Source: Schistosoma haematobium (Eukaryota; Platyhelminthes; Trematoda; Strigeidida; Schistosomatidae). From it: DNA of 64,000 nucleotides. The stretch lies in the NCBI RefSeq assembly GCF_000699445.3, contig NC_067202.1:5906958-5970957 (forward strand). Reading direction: 5' to 3'. The notes beneath the pieces are model-generated. The model ran no database searches. It saw nothing but the letters and a program-made list of their open reading frames with translations, and was not told where the DNA came from. The position numbers and the translations under genes are program-made. Positions 11,261 through 24,786 of this stretch are shown here, piece after piece; within the stretch, counting starts at the first letter, position 1; every line of letters begins with the position of its first letter.

Positions 11261-11740
11261 TTATTTTATTTATTTATTTTAACACATATATATTGGTACA
11301 ATGAGGCACCAAATACATATGCGCCACACAAATCTCATTTGATATGTGTGAGGGCTGTGATACTACCCGGGGGCCCAAACTGAAACAGGTGGTTATCTTA
11401 GGGGGCCACACTCCGAGCCTTTGACCTAAAAGTCTAACCCACAAGGCAGTGGAGCGTCGTAAGGAGATGCAGTCCCATGGTAGCCGGTGACCAACGATTG
11501 GTTCATACGCCATTTGTTCCCGCAGGATACTGGAGACCATGTGCACCATTGGTTTGGAATCCGGTTAAAGCGCCGGACATTCGCTTTTCGTCCTCTCATT
11601 TTCGTAAACAACCCCCCGCCACGAGAAGGCAGTGAGTAGGACTTCCCTGGCAGAGGCTATATACGCGTGAACATGTGAGAGCGTTTCGAGAGGGAGAGCG
11701 GACTCTCCCCACTCTCGGCCGTACCAGGGCATTTGGGGCG
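11261..11740 (-). mobile_element. 480-bp non-autonomous RTE derivative (short form)
   Basis: On the minus strand it starts CGCCCCAAATGCCCTGGTA and ends ATGTGTTAAAATAAATAAA. The body equals the 5' UTR at 10490-10766 and the last 80 bp equal the 3' end at 7023-7100. No coding domain lies between them. Confidence 0.8.
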
Positions 11741-13565
<1,825 letters not shown>

Positions 13566-13566
13566 A

Positions 13567-13589
13567 CCACACACACACACACACACAAG
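13567..13589. repeat. (CA)n tract
   Basis: Eleven CA units. Confidence 0.9.
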
Positions 13590-14500
13590 TACATATTCAA
13601 TTAATAGCTGAAAGTCGGGCAATCGAATGAATCTTATCATATTTACCGAAATTTCATCAGTTTCGCTTTCCCAATCATCAGTTAGTGGCGAACACCATGC
13701 TTATCTTCAGTACTACTTTAGTCTTTGCAACAACCTGAATATATTTCTATGTATTTTTATACACATCAATTATACAAATATCCATTTGAAAAAACAACAA
13801 CTAGTCTGCATGATTTTAAATAGAGACATAATCAGAATGTTCAGTTACCTTTCGTCCTTCTCCTTCTCCCCCTCCTCTTCCTCTTTTTTCGCCCTTCTCC
13901 CCATCCTCCTCATCGTCTTCTCAGTTATTCCAACTTTTCTCTCTTTGTCAAATGTATAATTCCATTTTATTGTTTGTTTATTTTTAAAGAACTTTTTTAT
14001 TCTTTTTAAAGAAATTTTATTCCTCATCGAAAAAAAACTTCTGATATACTCTTGTATAGTTTAATATGTTTCTTAACAATACCAACAACAATTATGTCCA
14101 ATGGCTTCAATAGCAAAGAGGAGTTGATTCATTTGTACAAAATTTAACTGATCAGGTGATATATTACTAAATAAAGTAATTGACAACCTTAACGAAATTG
14201 ATCGTATTTATTTATTGTGGAACTGTTGTGATACATAACATAACATAATACTGAATTAAAAGATCACGAGTGGTGGTGGTGGTGATGGTGCTTAAAAAAC
14301 TGGTAGACTTAAAGGTAAATGAATCATTAAAATCATGAACTGATCTAAGTTAGACCAATATTGAAAGCTTGGAACTACTGGATGATCGTTTCTACTGAGT
14401 ATGGCATTAGTAGTGCTCACCGACGACACCATACAACAAAAATCAAACTCAAGACTTCAGTTTCACTCACAAACACTTAACTTATTCAACAGTTTTAATG
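13590..14500. other. anonymous DNA with pyrimidine-rich tract
   Basis: A strongly CT-rich run at about 13852-13935; otherwise nothing supported. A weak family 2 scrap may lie near 14370-14480. Confidence 0.4.
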
Positions 14501-14501
14501 G

Positions 14502-15023
14502 GTATTTATTTATTTTAACACATAGATATTGGTACAAAGAGGCACCAAATACATATGCGCCACATAAATCTCATTTGATATGTGTGAGGGCTGTGATACT
14601 GACCGGTGCCCAAACCGAAGCAGGTGGTTTTCATAGGGGGCCACCGCACCCCGAGCCTTCGACCCGAAGGTCTGATCCACAAGGCAGTGGGGCAACGTAA
14701 GGAGATGCAGTCCCTTGGTAGCCGGTGACCAACGATTGGTTCATACGCCATTTGTTCCTTCAGGATACTGGAGACCATGTGCACCATTGGTTTGGAATCA
14801 GAGTTTTCCAACTCCCCTAGGTGAACTCTTCATGTCCACCAACCCGGTTAAGGCGTCGGATATTCGCTTTTGGTCCTCTCAATTTCGTAAACAACACACC
14901 CGCCACGAGAAGGCAATGAGTAGGACTTCCCTGACAGGCTATATACGCGTGAACATGTGAGAGCATTTCGAGAGGGAGAGCGGACTCTCCCCACTCTCGG
15001 CCGTACCAGGGCATTTGGGGGCG
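14502..15023 (-). mobile_element. 480-bp-type RTE derivative (long form)
   Basis: Same ends as the 11261 copy, but keeps about 45 extra bases around 14800-14845 (reverse of CCTAGGGGAGTTGGAAAAC) that the short form lacks. Confidence 0.8.
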
Positions 15024-15429
15024 AATTCATTGGAAAGAGAAGTAAATCTTCGCTGAACCAATCTTGTATACTTTCTTTCTAATGTCTCAAGAGGTATCTA
15101 TTCAGCTTACTCAACAACAACGACAAAATGAGAAACAATTAGATAGTTTATTTTTCGACAAAAGTTCTACAACTTACCATCCATATACCCCAGTATATAA
15201 GATTCCAGAAGACCGTATTTTCAAATATTTCACTACCCAATTTTAAGCAAACTAATAACTCAGTAAGAATTATTGCACTGTAATGATAATAATAATAATA
15301 ATAATAAGTTGGATTCAGTAATAAGTTTCTCTTAACACAACTAGATATTTTAAAGTACATGAGAGTCAAACATCAATAATATTGATTCACATGTTAGAAG
15401 AAATATACTAAAAATGTGGCATTGTACTA

Positions 15430-15800
15430 TCATGAAAGGAATGAACAAATTCTTGGATGGTCAGAGGTGGTCGACAGGAAACAATGGATCTGAGCTTTCC
15501 TGTTATTTGGTACTCATCACAATTACGTGTACCTACAATGTTTAGGGAGTCTTTACCTATGATAAGTTCGAACACAGGTCATCCAACTTCATGGTCTGAT
15601 AGGTTACCACTGATCCGATTAGACTGTGAGTAACGTTCTGTAAAAGTGGGGAACGTTTACGATTTGTTGATTACTGATTAGTGACAAATGCCATGTTGAC
15701 GTGGTTTAGGAGGCACCAGTTCTCCACAGATTACTGGTACACCTTGCTAGTGGGTGCCAAATGGCATGACACCTAGGTCGAGTGTGGTTTCCTGTAGACC
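15430..15800. repeat. decayed family 3 hammerhead SINE copies
   Basis: Left part (15465-15625) is a decayed minus copy (GGTGGTCGACAGGAAAC...). Right part (15690-15800) is a plus copy ending GTGCCAAATGGCATGACACC...GGTTTCCTGTAGACCACC. Cores are mutated. Confidence 0.55.
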
Positions 15801-15814
15801 ACCTTAAGTTGCCT
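15801..15814 (+). repeat. target-site duplication, left
   Basis: ACCTTAAGTTGCCT, repeated exactly at 17009-17022 on the other side of the inserted RTE-like element. Confidence 0.85.
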
Positions 15815-17008
15815 TCCGTAAGGATAGATCGTGTACAGACCAAATCACAACTCTACGGATCATTGTGGAACAATCAATTGAATGGGATTCATCACTCTAC
15901 ATCAACTTCATTGACTACGAAAAGGCATTTGATAGCGTGGACAGAACAACACTATGGAAACTTCTTCGACACTACGGCGTGCCTCAGAAGATAGTCAATA
16001 TCATACAGAACTCATATGATGGATTACACTGCAAAATCGTGCATGGAGGACAGTTGACAAAGTCGTTCAAAGTGAAGACCGGTGTTAGGCAAGGTTGCTT
16101 ACTCTCACCCTTTCTCTTTCCCCTGGTGATCGACTGGATCATGAAAACGTCAACGTCCGAAGGAAAGCGCGGGATACAATGGACATCTAAGATGCAGTTG
16201 GATGATCTAGACTTCGCAGACGATCTGGCCCTTCTATCCCAAACGCAACAACAGATGCAGGAGAAGACGAACAGTGTGGCAGCAGTCTCAGCAGCAATAG
16301 GTCTCAATATACACAAAGGGAAAAGCAGGATTCTCCGATACAACACAGAATGCACCAATCCAATCAAAATTGACGGAGAAGATTTGGAAGATGTAAAAAC
16401 CTTTACGTATTTGGGCAGCATCATTGATGAACAGGGTGGATCTGATGCAGATGTGAAGGTGCGGATCGGCAAAGCAAGAGCAGCATATTTACAACTGAGG
16501 AACATCTGGAACTCAAAGCAACTGTCAACCAACACCAAGGTCAGGATTTTCAATACAAATGTCAAGACAGTTCTACTGTATGGGGCAGAAACCTGGAGAA
16601 CTACAAAAGCCATCATCCAGAAAATACAAGTGTTTATTAACAATTGTCTACGCAAAATACTTCAGATCCATTGGCCGGACACTATTAGCAACAACGTACT
16701 GTGGGAGAGAACAAACCAGATCTCAGTGGAGGAAGAAATCAGGAAGAAGCGCTGGAAGTGGATAGGACACACATTGAGGAAAGCACTCAACTGCGTCACA
16801 AGACAAGCTCTCACATGGAATCCTGAAGGTCAAAGGAAAAGAGGAAGACCAAAGAACACATTACGCCGAGAAATGGAGATAGACATGAGAAAAATGAACA
16901 AGAATTGGATGGAACTAGAAAAGAAGGCCCAGGATAGAGTGGGTTGGAGAATGCTGGTCAGCGGCCTATGCTCCATTGGGAGTAACAGGCGTAAGTAAGT
17001 AAGTAAGT
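15815..17008 (+). mobile_element. RTE-like non-LTR element (family B), 5'-truncated insertion
   Basis: Bounded by a 14-bp direct repeat and ending in a GTAAGTAAGTAAGTA tail just after the stop codon, as expected for target-primed insertion. The 5' end is truncated inside the RT domain. It landed in the tail of a family 3 SINE. Confidence 0.85.
15818..16998 (+). pseudogene. reverse transcriptase, C-terminal two-thirds (family B)
   Basis: An uninterrupted frame of about 390 codons with no start codon of its own: [35 protein letters not shown] (motif A), [33 protein letters not shown] (FADD, near 16200-16240), [17 protein letters not shown], then a basic tail [14 protein letters not shown]...[19 protein letters not shown] ending in SIGSNRRK. 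These are RTE-like RT motifs. There is no internal stop, so the insertion is young, but fingers and endonuclease are missing. Confidence 0.85.
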
Positions 17009-17022
17009 ACCTTAAGTTGCCT
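17009..17022 (+). repeat. target-site duplication, right
   Basis: Exact copy of 15801-15814. Confidence 0.85.
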
Positions 17023-17159
17023 AACAATTGAAATGGCGTGATTTACAAGTGACTGATCACTGGGTAGCGACCAATGTCATGTATTTCAAATCCTTCTTAG
17101 TTCTAACCAAGTTGCGATTTAGCTACTAGTCTAAGTGACTTAATATTGCGTTCACTATT

Positions 17160-17345
17160 TTGAGATACATGGTGGTGATCTAGGGCATTTACCGGGGAAC
17201 TGTGAACCTAGATTTCGTGTTATTTGGCATTCGTCAGCAAGTTGTACCAGTGATCTTGAGGGGACAGATCCTCCCTAGAGGTTTTAATCCCGTGTCACCA
17301 AGAGTCACAATCAGAGACGTTACCATCAAGCACATGGAGATGTAC
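17160..17345 (-). repeat. decayed family 3 hammerhead SINE
   Basis: Minus-strand similarity to 18650-18800 (GGATCGAATC-like box decayed; GCCAAATAACACGAAATC..). The cleavage core is damaged. Confidence 0.5.
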
Positions 17346-18000
17346 CAGTGAAATCGATTTTATATAATACAGTAGAGGAAGCTGTGTGAACATGATGGAA
17401 TGCATCAACACACTCAACTAATTAAATAACAGTAAAGTAGACAACGGACTAACAACATCAGTAACGCCTTTAATGTTCATTTAATATGTTGTATTCAACC
17501 AGCCATATATTCAGTCAATCAGAAATTTTCAATTGAGAAGGCCACATTGTGACACGTTTTGGCCTGTTCTTTTCTATTTTGTGGTATGATGCGGTCTGAT
17601 TTGCTTGTATGTGTGAAATACATGATAAATACAGTGGAGGCTGATATTTATATTCTGGACTCAAATCGGTATAGTTAGGCGAGAAGGACCAATAAGGATT
17701 CAGAGTTGACACAAGGCTATTAGTGCTATTTGACATGTGATTGGCTTAGCACAAGGACAAGGTCATATGAGTCAGTATTCTGATTGGCGATTTTGTCACA
17801 TGATAATTGACAGGAGCAAAAGTTATAACAGTATCCATCAAAGAAAAAACACGTTCTGTGTTCTTCATTCAGAATGACGGATTGAATTATATTGAACTCA
17901 ATAGTAAACAGTTGTGAATACCATAAGACTGTTACTTCAATGTACATAAGTAATCAATGATGACAAGAAAAAAGGTATTTACAACAACATATGACTCGGT
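17346..18000. other. no supported feature
   Basis: AT-rich, no recognisable exon or repeat. Confidence 0.4.
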
Positions 18001-18310
18001 TTAACTCCACTAGTTTCAGCTTCTCAATACAACTCTGAGAATTACCTCTCGAAATCAGTCACTAGTGAGCAAATGATAATTTTCAGTATGGGTTTATGGG
18101 GATTGTTAAATTGCATTGAAGTTAGATATTACCACTATTGGATGCCGACTCGATAGTCCTAAAGCTAGTTGTTCGCACGCGTGACCGGAGATTGTTGGTT
18201 CAATTTGTGAATGTGGGATCGTAGATGTGTTTTGGTTGAGAGTCTCAAAGTATGGCGAAACGGGTGACCAGTGCTTCCAGGTTTCTAATGTTGATCTAGC
18301 TTAAATCGAT
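18001..18310 (+). repeat. decayed family 2 hammerhead SINE
   Basis: Body (TTTAACTCCACTAG...CACTAGTGAGCA), head GGATGCCGACTCGATAGTCC and tail GTGCTTCCAGGTTTCTAATG are recognisable; the hammerhead core is lost. Confidence 0.6.
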
Positions 18311-18477
18311 TCGGCATTTCAACGGAATTCAAATATTATTACAACCCTGTACTTGCGAGTACATCATTTAAAAGTTGTGCAGCTCATCAACCTATACGAC
18401 TTTTTGTGAATCGGCATTGTTGAGATGAGAATAACATGGAAAATTGTTAGAAAAATATAGATAATGTAGGGTGAGAA

Positions 18478-18992
18478 AGAAATAATATTGTAATGACAAT
18501 TGATTGATCACTGGGTGGTGATCAATGTCATGTATGTCAAGTCCTTATTTAGTGCAGATCGAATGCTATCGATCATGTTGCAATGTGGCCATCGGTCTAG
18601 GTGACTCGACACTGCGTGCACGATATATTGAGATTAGATGGTGGTTGGAGGTAGTCGACAGGAAACCCTGGACCCGGGTTTCGTGCTACTTGGCACTCGT
18701 CAGCAAGGTGTCCCTGTAATCTTGAGAGAACTGGTGCTCCCTGGCGGATTCGATCCCGTGTCACCCAGCTTCACAGTCAGAGACGTTACCACTGAACTAT
18801 CGGGGTTTCCTGTCGACTACTTCCAACCACCATCTAATCTCAATATATAGTGCACGCAGTGTCGAGTCACCTAAACTGATGGCCACATTGCAACATGATC
18901 GATAGCATTCGATCTGCACTAATAAGGACTAGACAAGCATGACATTGATCACCACCCAGTGATCGATCAATTGTGATTACAATATTATTTCT
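18478..18992. mobile_element. large foldback of family 3 hammerhead SINE
   Basis: Arms 18478-18665 and 18798-18992 are inverted copies of one another (for example TGATCACTGGGTGGTGATCA against TGATCACCACCCAGTGATCG, and the shared CACTGCGTGCAC / GTGCACGCAGTG). The loop holds a minus-strand tRNA-like head and hammerhead. Confidence 0.8.
18655..18715 (-). ncRNA. type I hammerhead ribozyme motif (family 3)
   Basis: On the minus strand: helix I CCTTG, core CTGACGA (18703-18697), helix II GTGC/GCAC, GAAA (18682-18679), short helix III ACC..GGT, cleavage triplet GTC (18673-18671), then CAGGG closing helix I with one G-U. All invariant positions are present. Confidence 0.7.
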
Positions 18993-19010
18993 ACAGGAGG
19001 TCAGTCGCGG

Positions 19011-19190
19011 GCCGGATAGCTCAGTGGTAACGTCTCTAACTGTGAAGCTGGGTGACACGGGATCGAATCCGCCAGGGAGCACCAGTTCCCTCAAGATTAC
19101 AGGTGCACCTTGCTGACGAGTGCCAAGTAGCATGAAACCTGGGTCCAGGGTTTCCTGTCGACTACCTACAACCACCATCTAATTAGAAAT
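19011..19190 (+). mobile_element. family 3 hammerhead SINE, full unit
   Basis: A tRNA-like head GCCGGATAGCTCAGTGGTAA (A box) with B-box-like GGGATCGAATCC at 19059-19070 is followed by the hammerhead at 19103-19160 and the tail GTCGACTACCTACAACCACC. The head resembles a tRNA but cannot form an acceptor stem with a normal 3' end, so I treat it as a Pol III promoter. Confidence 0.75.
19103..19160 (+). ncRNA. type I hammerhead ribozyme motif (family 3)
   Basis: Core CTGACGA at 19113-19119, helix II GTGC/GCAT, GAAA at 19134-19137, cleavage triplet GTC at 19143-19145, helix I CCTTG (19108-19112) with CAGGG (19146-19150). Confidence 0.7.
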
Positions 19191-19475
19191 AGTAATGTAT
19201 TTATAAACTCAATCATTTGTTTTGTGTTTGAAGATTACGTAGTGCATAAAAATAATATGAAGTTAGTAAGTGTTATAACGCTCAGTTTTACCCGTCTACA
19301 TGAATGGAACGTTAATTCACCTTAGACAAATATCTACACTAAATACTCTTCCAGTGTCTATTCTACTAGACTTTAACACAACTAAGATCAAAAACATGTG
19401 ACTAACCTAACTAGAATATAAGTACATTTTAATATCAAAAACCCGACAACGATTCAATAATAATAATAAGGGTAG

Positions 19476-19477
<2 letters not shown>

Positions 19478-19527
<50 letters not shown>
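19478..19527. repeat. (AT)n microsatellite
   Basis: Uninterrupted alternating AT. Confidence 0.95.
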
Positions 19528-19529
<2 letters not shown>

Positions 19530-21155
19530 CTCATCTAATACCCGTTAGATTATCTACTAGTCTGACTAAGCAGACAGCTAATCATTATCTTCTTCGCTTA
19601 TACATCAGTAAGAAATGACAATTTAATATGATTACCAAACAAATTCTTCACTTGTTTATCAGATTAAAGACTATGTCGTTGTAATTCACGTGATTATTGT
19701 GATCGAGGCAACGGAGACAATAGAGGATATGGCTAAACAAATTCTTTCTCAATAGTCTAGATGTATTCACCCTTTATCTTGATTTTGATCTTTAGTTTTA
19801 AAACTTGAATATTTTACTCTATGAATTCATTTTTTGATGTAGAACGATATTATCTACCCATGACGTTTTCTACTACCACTGATACTGCTATTACTTCTAG
19901 AACTGTCGGTTTTCCTTTGATACTTTTATTTCACTGAACTGATTCTATTTGGTAACTTAAGTTAATTTAGATATCTATTTGGTTCTACATTGATGATGAC
20001 TGGCAAACTGATCTACAAGAACGATAATATTAATAATACTATTGTATAGGATACATAAATCAATAACTTGAGCACTGCGGAGTGGTTGACAGTTCATCTT
20101 TTCAAACCTAGAATCCTATATGTAAATGTGACATGTTTAAGGCCTCATTCTATCTTCATCAGTTTCCTGTTATTCGGACATTGTCTTCAAATCCACATTA
20201 TCGATTGCCTATGGAAAAAGCTATGTTAATGAATACAATGGTATCAACAAAGTTGAAATACAATTTATTCTGTAGTCGTTTTTTTTTAATTTGTGGATCT
20301 GATTGGTTCCTAAATCAAATAGAAATATTATCTGTATAGCACTTGAGACCATTACTCATCTATTACCTCACAGGGAATTAGGCTGGTACTTTAAGTTTAA
20401 AAACAGACACAATAATCATCTATCGCTAGGTCTGTCTGTAATATTTTGTAATGTCTAACTAATGTCTTTGGTCATTCCTAACCTGGTTTGATTCATGAAT
20501 CACACATTCTATTCACTTGAACCTTGGAGAATCCGCTCAGAAACTCGTCACATTTGGATCTGGGCCTGTTATTTACCAAGCTGTATCATTTAGCTGTACA
20601 AATTTATAAAAAATGTCCAGTTAAACGAAATACTAGGATTTTTCAATTCGATTTTCTTTACTTCTATGTCGAATAATAACGCAGTAACAACTAATGTTAC
20701 GTCTGCGTATTCCAAAGTGGTGCTGGTCGAATTATATTAATCATGTTGCTAACGTCCTACACTGGTCTAAAGGTTTATAGACCATGTGTATATACTGTGT
20801 TTGGTGACAGATGGTTAAAAGCTTCGTTTAGATTCATTTTGCTAACAATTACAAATTAAAATAAGATTTAATTCCAAGGATTCCTGTCGATCCTCTAAAA
20901 TCGCTTAACATAGTTTTTTTCTAATCCAATTATACCTGATCTCTATCGTCATCTCTATACTGATAGTAATATGAAATTCTATTAACCAACCTAACATATA
21001 CGTAATATGAGCACAATTTATTGATTTTTTCATAGTTAGAAATTAATCCAACAACTGGTTTTAAACTTCACTATGCATTATTGATTTAATAAAGAAGCAT
21101 TTATTCTTGTTGAACACATGGATCGGCTTCTGTATCAGTCCTAAGAAAATTCAAC
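19528..21155. other. anonymous AT-rich DNA
   Basis: No supported feature. Confidence 0.4.
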
Positions 21156-21159
21156 ACTT

Positions 21160-21189
21160 TGTTGTTGTTGTTGTTGTTGTTGTTGTTAC
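21160..21189. repeat. (GTT)n microsatellite
   Basis: Nine GTT units plus flank. Confidence 0.9.
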
Positions 21190-21355
21190 TGTTGTATATC
21201 CAGACCTGAAAAGGAATGAATCATTCAGTAATCATTGAGTTTAACTTTACATTTCATCGATACAAATGAGATTTGTAAGCACCTTTGTGTAATATAACAA
21301 TAATAACTGACAAATGGCTTTTACTGTGCTATTGTTTCAAGAAATGTGATTATCT

Positions 21356-22095
21356 TGGTGGAATTATAATTTATGAATGAACCAATCAGGTGATAGGTTT
21401 CGGATTTTGGCGCGAAATTCATTCATCCATTTGGCTAAATAAGGTTTTGGCATTTTAGTTTATATCAATTCGTGATGTAAATCATAAATATAATTCCTAA
21501 CCCTAATCATCAACTGTAAATCATAATTCTTACTCTTTACACAGGTTTATAACGCTCGTATCGGCGGCCTGATTGAATATCTGGGCTACCTGTTTCTGCT
21601 ATCTAGATATTTCAACAAGTATTCTGTTTCTTTTTTGTTTGTTCCAACTTATCATTATGTCTATTCATCTCATATTCTATTCAATTGTGTTTATGAAAAG
21701 TTTGCAACCTTTCACTGTACAAATTACAAACAAGCTGAATCAAAGACACTATAATAAAGCCATTAATAATAATAATAATAATAATATAATTACTGGCAAT
21801 ATGTATTGAAATGAATGTACATTATTCAGATGTTGACTCCTGAACTGATAACATCTAACTGGCAACCATTCAATATTTATCATCAGGATAGATCAAGAAA
21901 TAAGAACCGGAAACTTGTCGAAATACATTGTGCTGAGAATTCTATATTGTGCCAACTTATAATATGTTGGAGAAGCCATTAAGAACAATAATAATGATAA
22001 TGACAGTAATAATGTTAATATAGCTCTAGTAAGTAGATGAACATTCTCAAGATCACTTTGACGTCGTTTGAATGTCGTCCATACATTACAGTCTC
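21356..22095 (+). mobile_element. interrupted copy of the 292-bp MITE
   Basis: 21356-21560 matches the left part of the element at 42664-42955 (ATTATAATTTATGAATGAACCAATCAG..TTTTGGCGCGAAATT). 22020-22095 matches its right end (GAACATTCTCAAGATCACTTTGACGTC..CATTACAGTCTCAC). The 460 bp between them look like an insertion of unknown type. Confidence 0.65.
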
Positions 22096-22439
22096 ACTCA
22101 TTACGATTTTTCTCAGATTCAAATTTCTAAAAAAAAGTTTATTATGTTAGTTAGTTGATTAGTTGGTTACAGTATAAATTAGTTGATAAGTCACATGGTT
22201 TACACTTACTGATTGCCTGTCAATGTTGGAATTTTATCATTCATTCCTTTCTGTATCCAAAGAATGGACAATATTCTTTTTATTCTGTAAAATAAATTTA
22301 ACTACTGATGAATAGTTTAAAGTAATAACTCAATAAAATTCTATGGTAAAACTATACTTTATGGATTAGTCAATCAGATTTCGGTTGACTCCACTTGCAT
22401 TGTATGTGGGGGGGGGATCTTGCAGAAATTGTATTCATT

Positions 22440-22615
22440 TTAATAGTTGAATTTATGAGTCGATCTAAGCCAGACATTAATACTGTTGGATATTGGCTCA
22501 GTGGTTTAGAGGTCAAGCGTTTGCATGGGAGACCGAAGGTCCTAGGTTCAAGTCCTGCATACGGGATCGTGGATGCGCACTGCTGAGGAATCCTCTTGTA
22601 TTATCACGAGAAATT
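22440..22615 (+). repeat. family 2 hammerhead SINE, 3'-truncated
   Basis: Head TTGGCTCAGTGGTTTAGAGG, B-box-like GGTTCAAGTCC and the 5' half of the hammerhead (GCACTGCTGAGGA at 22577-22589); the 3' half is replaced by unrelated sequence. Confidence 0.6.
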
Positions 22616-22835
22616 TAGAACTGCATGACATGTAGACTGTTTATGTAAAATTAACTATGACAAAGAGGGAAACTAGTCGATCAGAGTGATGAACACGATG
22701 TCTAAGCTTCTACACAAAATTCTAACAGTATATATTATAATAAGCAGTAGAAATGCCTTTCAGGACCTCGCATCCTACTCAGGGTGCCAGATTTCTTAAC
22801 AAGGGATAAGTTATGTCGTTAAAATCTCTATTTTA

Positions 22836-23614
22836 TAAATAAAGAAGGAACGAATTGAGCGAAGAAATTTCTTTTCAATTAGTTTTTCATCATGGCTCTA
22901 CACTAATATATATACGTTTTACAATAATAATATAATACTCATCGAGTGGATACGTTACGTAATAATAATTACATAATGACATTTAAATTAACATTAATTA
23001 ATTGGAAGAAAGAGGATTATTAATATTCAAAGTGATCAAGAAGTTGCTAAGTTGCGTAATGTAAGAAACAAAGAAGGAACAGAATTTTAACGGATGGTCA
23101 ATAGGATGGTAGTTACGTAAGAATCAAGAGATGAATGTTGAGAAGTTATTAAGTTCCAAAGCGACAGAAATAAAATTACAAAAGTTTAAAAAATTACAAA
23201 AATTACAAAAATTTTAAAAAATTAAAAAATGGAAAAAATTTTTGTAATTTTTGTAATTTTTCAGACTTTTGTAATTTTATTTCTGTCGCTTTGGAACTTA
23301 ATAACTTCTCAACATTCATCTCTTGATTCTTACGTAACTACCATCCTATTGACCATCCGTTAAAATTCTGTTCCTTCTTTGTTTCTTACATTACGCAACT
23401 TAGCAACTTCTTGATCACTTTGAATATTAATAATCCTCTTTCTTCCAATTAATTAATGTTAATTTAAATGTCATTATGTAATTATTATTACGTAACGTAT
23501 CCACTCGATGAGTATTATATTATTATTGTAAAACGTATATATATTAGTGTAGAGCCATGATGAAAAACTAATTGAAAAGAAATTTCTTCGCTCAATTCGT
23601 TCCTTCTTTATTTA
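22836..23614. repeat. near-perfect 780-bp palindrome (foldback)
   Basis: Arms 22836-23215 and 23235-23614 are reverse complements about the centre 23225. I checked pairs at both ends and in the middle without finding any indel; only two mismatches were found (23186/23264 and 23188/23262), near the AT-rich loop. The outer end reads TAAATAAAGAAGGAACGAAT. No coding frame, tRNA-like box or hammerhead is in it. No clear target duplication flanks it. It may be a foldback element, a recent inverted duplication or an assembly artefact. Confidence 0.9.
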
Positions 23615-23619
23615 CCAAA

Positions 23620-24780
23620 TGGCAAAATGGGAATTTTCACTATATCTCTATTTTACTCTAGGTTTAAATATTTAGGTTGAGAGTCTAAAATAAGAGTACG
23701 TTATATCACTGGAGGGCATGACTTAATATCTTCCAACACCGTATACAACCGCGCTTGTGTACTGCCAGCTTTATGATTACCAATAACTTGAGAAGAATAC
23801 CTGATTCTGAAAGAAGATTCATTCAATCTTTTATTGGGCGTAATACAGATATCCTGAGAGTCAGATATTTAACATACGAAGAAATAGGAAAAGTTGTGTT
23901 GTAAAGAGACACCACAAATATAAGGAAAGTACTATCAACATAAGTGTTGTGTATAAGTAATTACTGATAAAACCAAGATCGGCAATTTAAATTATCATCA
24001 TACTTTTTCTGTTGATCGTCATAGGATTACTTGTACGTGGCGGTCGTACTGGGCATATAACCTATCATGCATGCACATTTTACCTTATTTTTTTTCTCAC
24101 TACTCCACTCAGGTAAGTTACTATGTTGCACTTCTAATTTTTAAACATCTTATGTAATAGTGAATGGTGGAGGAGACACTATAATATTGTCAATAGCCAA
24201 CTGCGTTCTGTATGCCGGTTAACAAAACCAAGCTCCCAATAGTGCTGCAAGTGTGAACGTTACCGTTCATGTGTTACACAGATCCATAGAATGAGTGAAA
24301 TGAGGTTCATCCTGTTGCTCAACAAGCGTATAAGAGGATGCCAGCAATAATATGCACGAAATTCCAGGCAATCGTGAAGCATTTTTTAACAGTATCATTT
24401 CGTAGATAAACATTTCTACGGTCGGTTATTCCTTAAGTCGTATTTGATACTTTAAGCTTACATTGTTCACGTACCACCAACGAATAAGTATATCGTTGTA
24501 ATGCTTAAAGTGTTTGCTATATTCAAGCAACATCCAGTCGAAACTTCTAGAATAGTAGAAATAAGGTAACCATTTGAGGACAATAAATGGACGTAGCCAA
24601 AATAGTCCATCCTTAAAATAATTACAATATCTTGATTATGACCATGTACCATCGTTATCAGAAAACTGATGTTTAACTCACAATATACATATTTTATTAA
24701 ACTGGACATATTTATCACAAACATAATTCCTATTCCATATTAAAGGCTATCGTTTTAAAAAATAAGATGATTATTTGGTC
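23620..24780. other. anonymous DNA
   Basis: No supported exon or repeat. Confidence 0.4.
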
Positions 24781-24786
24781 AGAACT

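Noticed and set aside
11274..11611. Short open frames starting [17 protein letters not shown], repeated at 10492 and, in altered form, 14515
   Set aside because: They lie in the non-coding 5' UTR-derived body of the RTE derivatives, break in other copies, and no third-position bias was evident.
19011..19085. Possible genuine tRNA gene (GATAGCTCAGTGG...GATCGAATCC)
   Set aside because: Part of a repeated family; no proper acceptor stem or tRNA-length closure, and the hammerhead follows directly.
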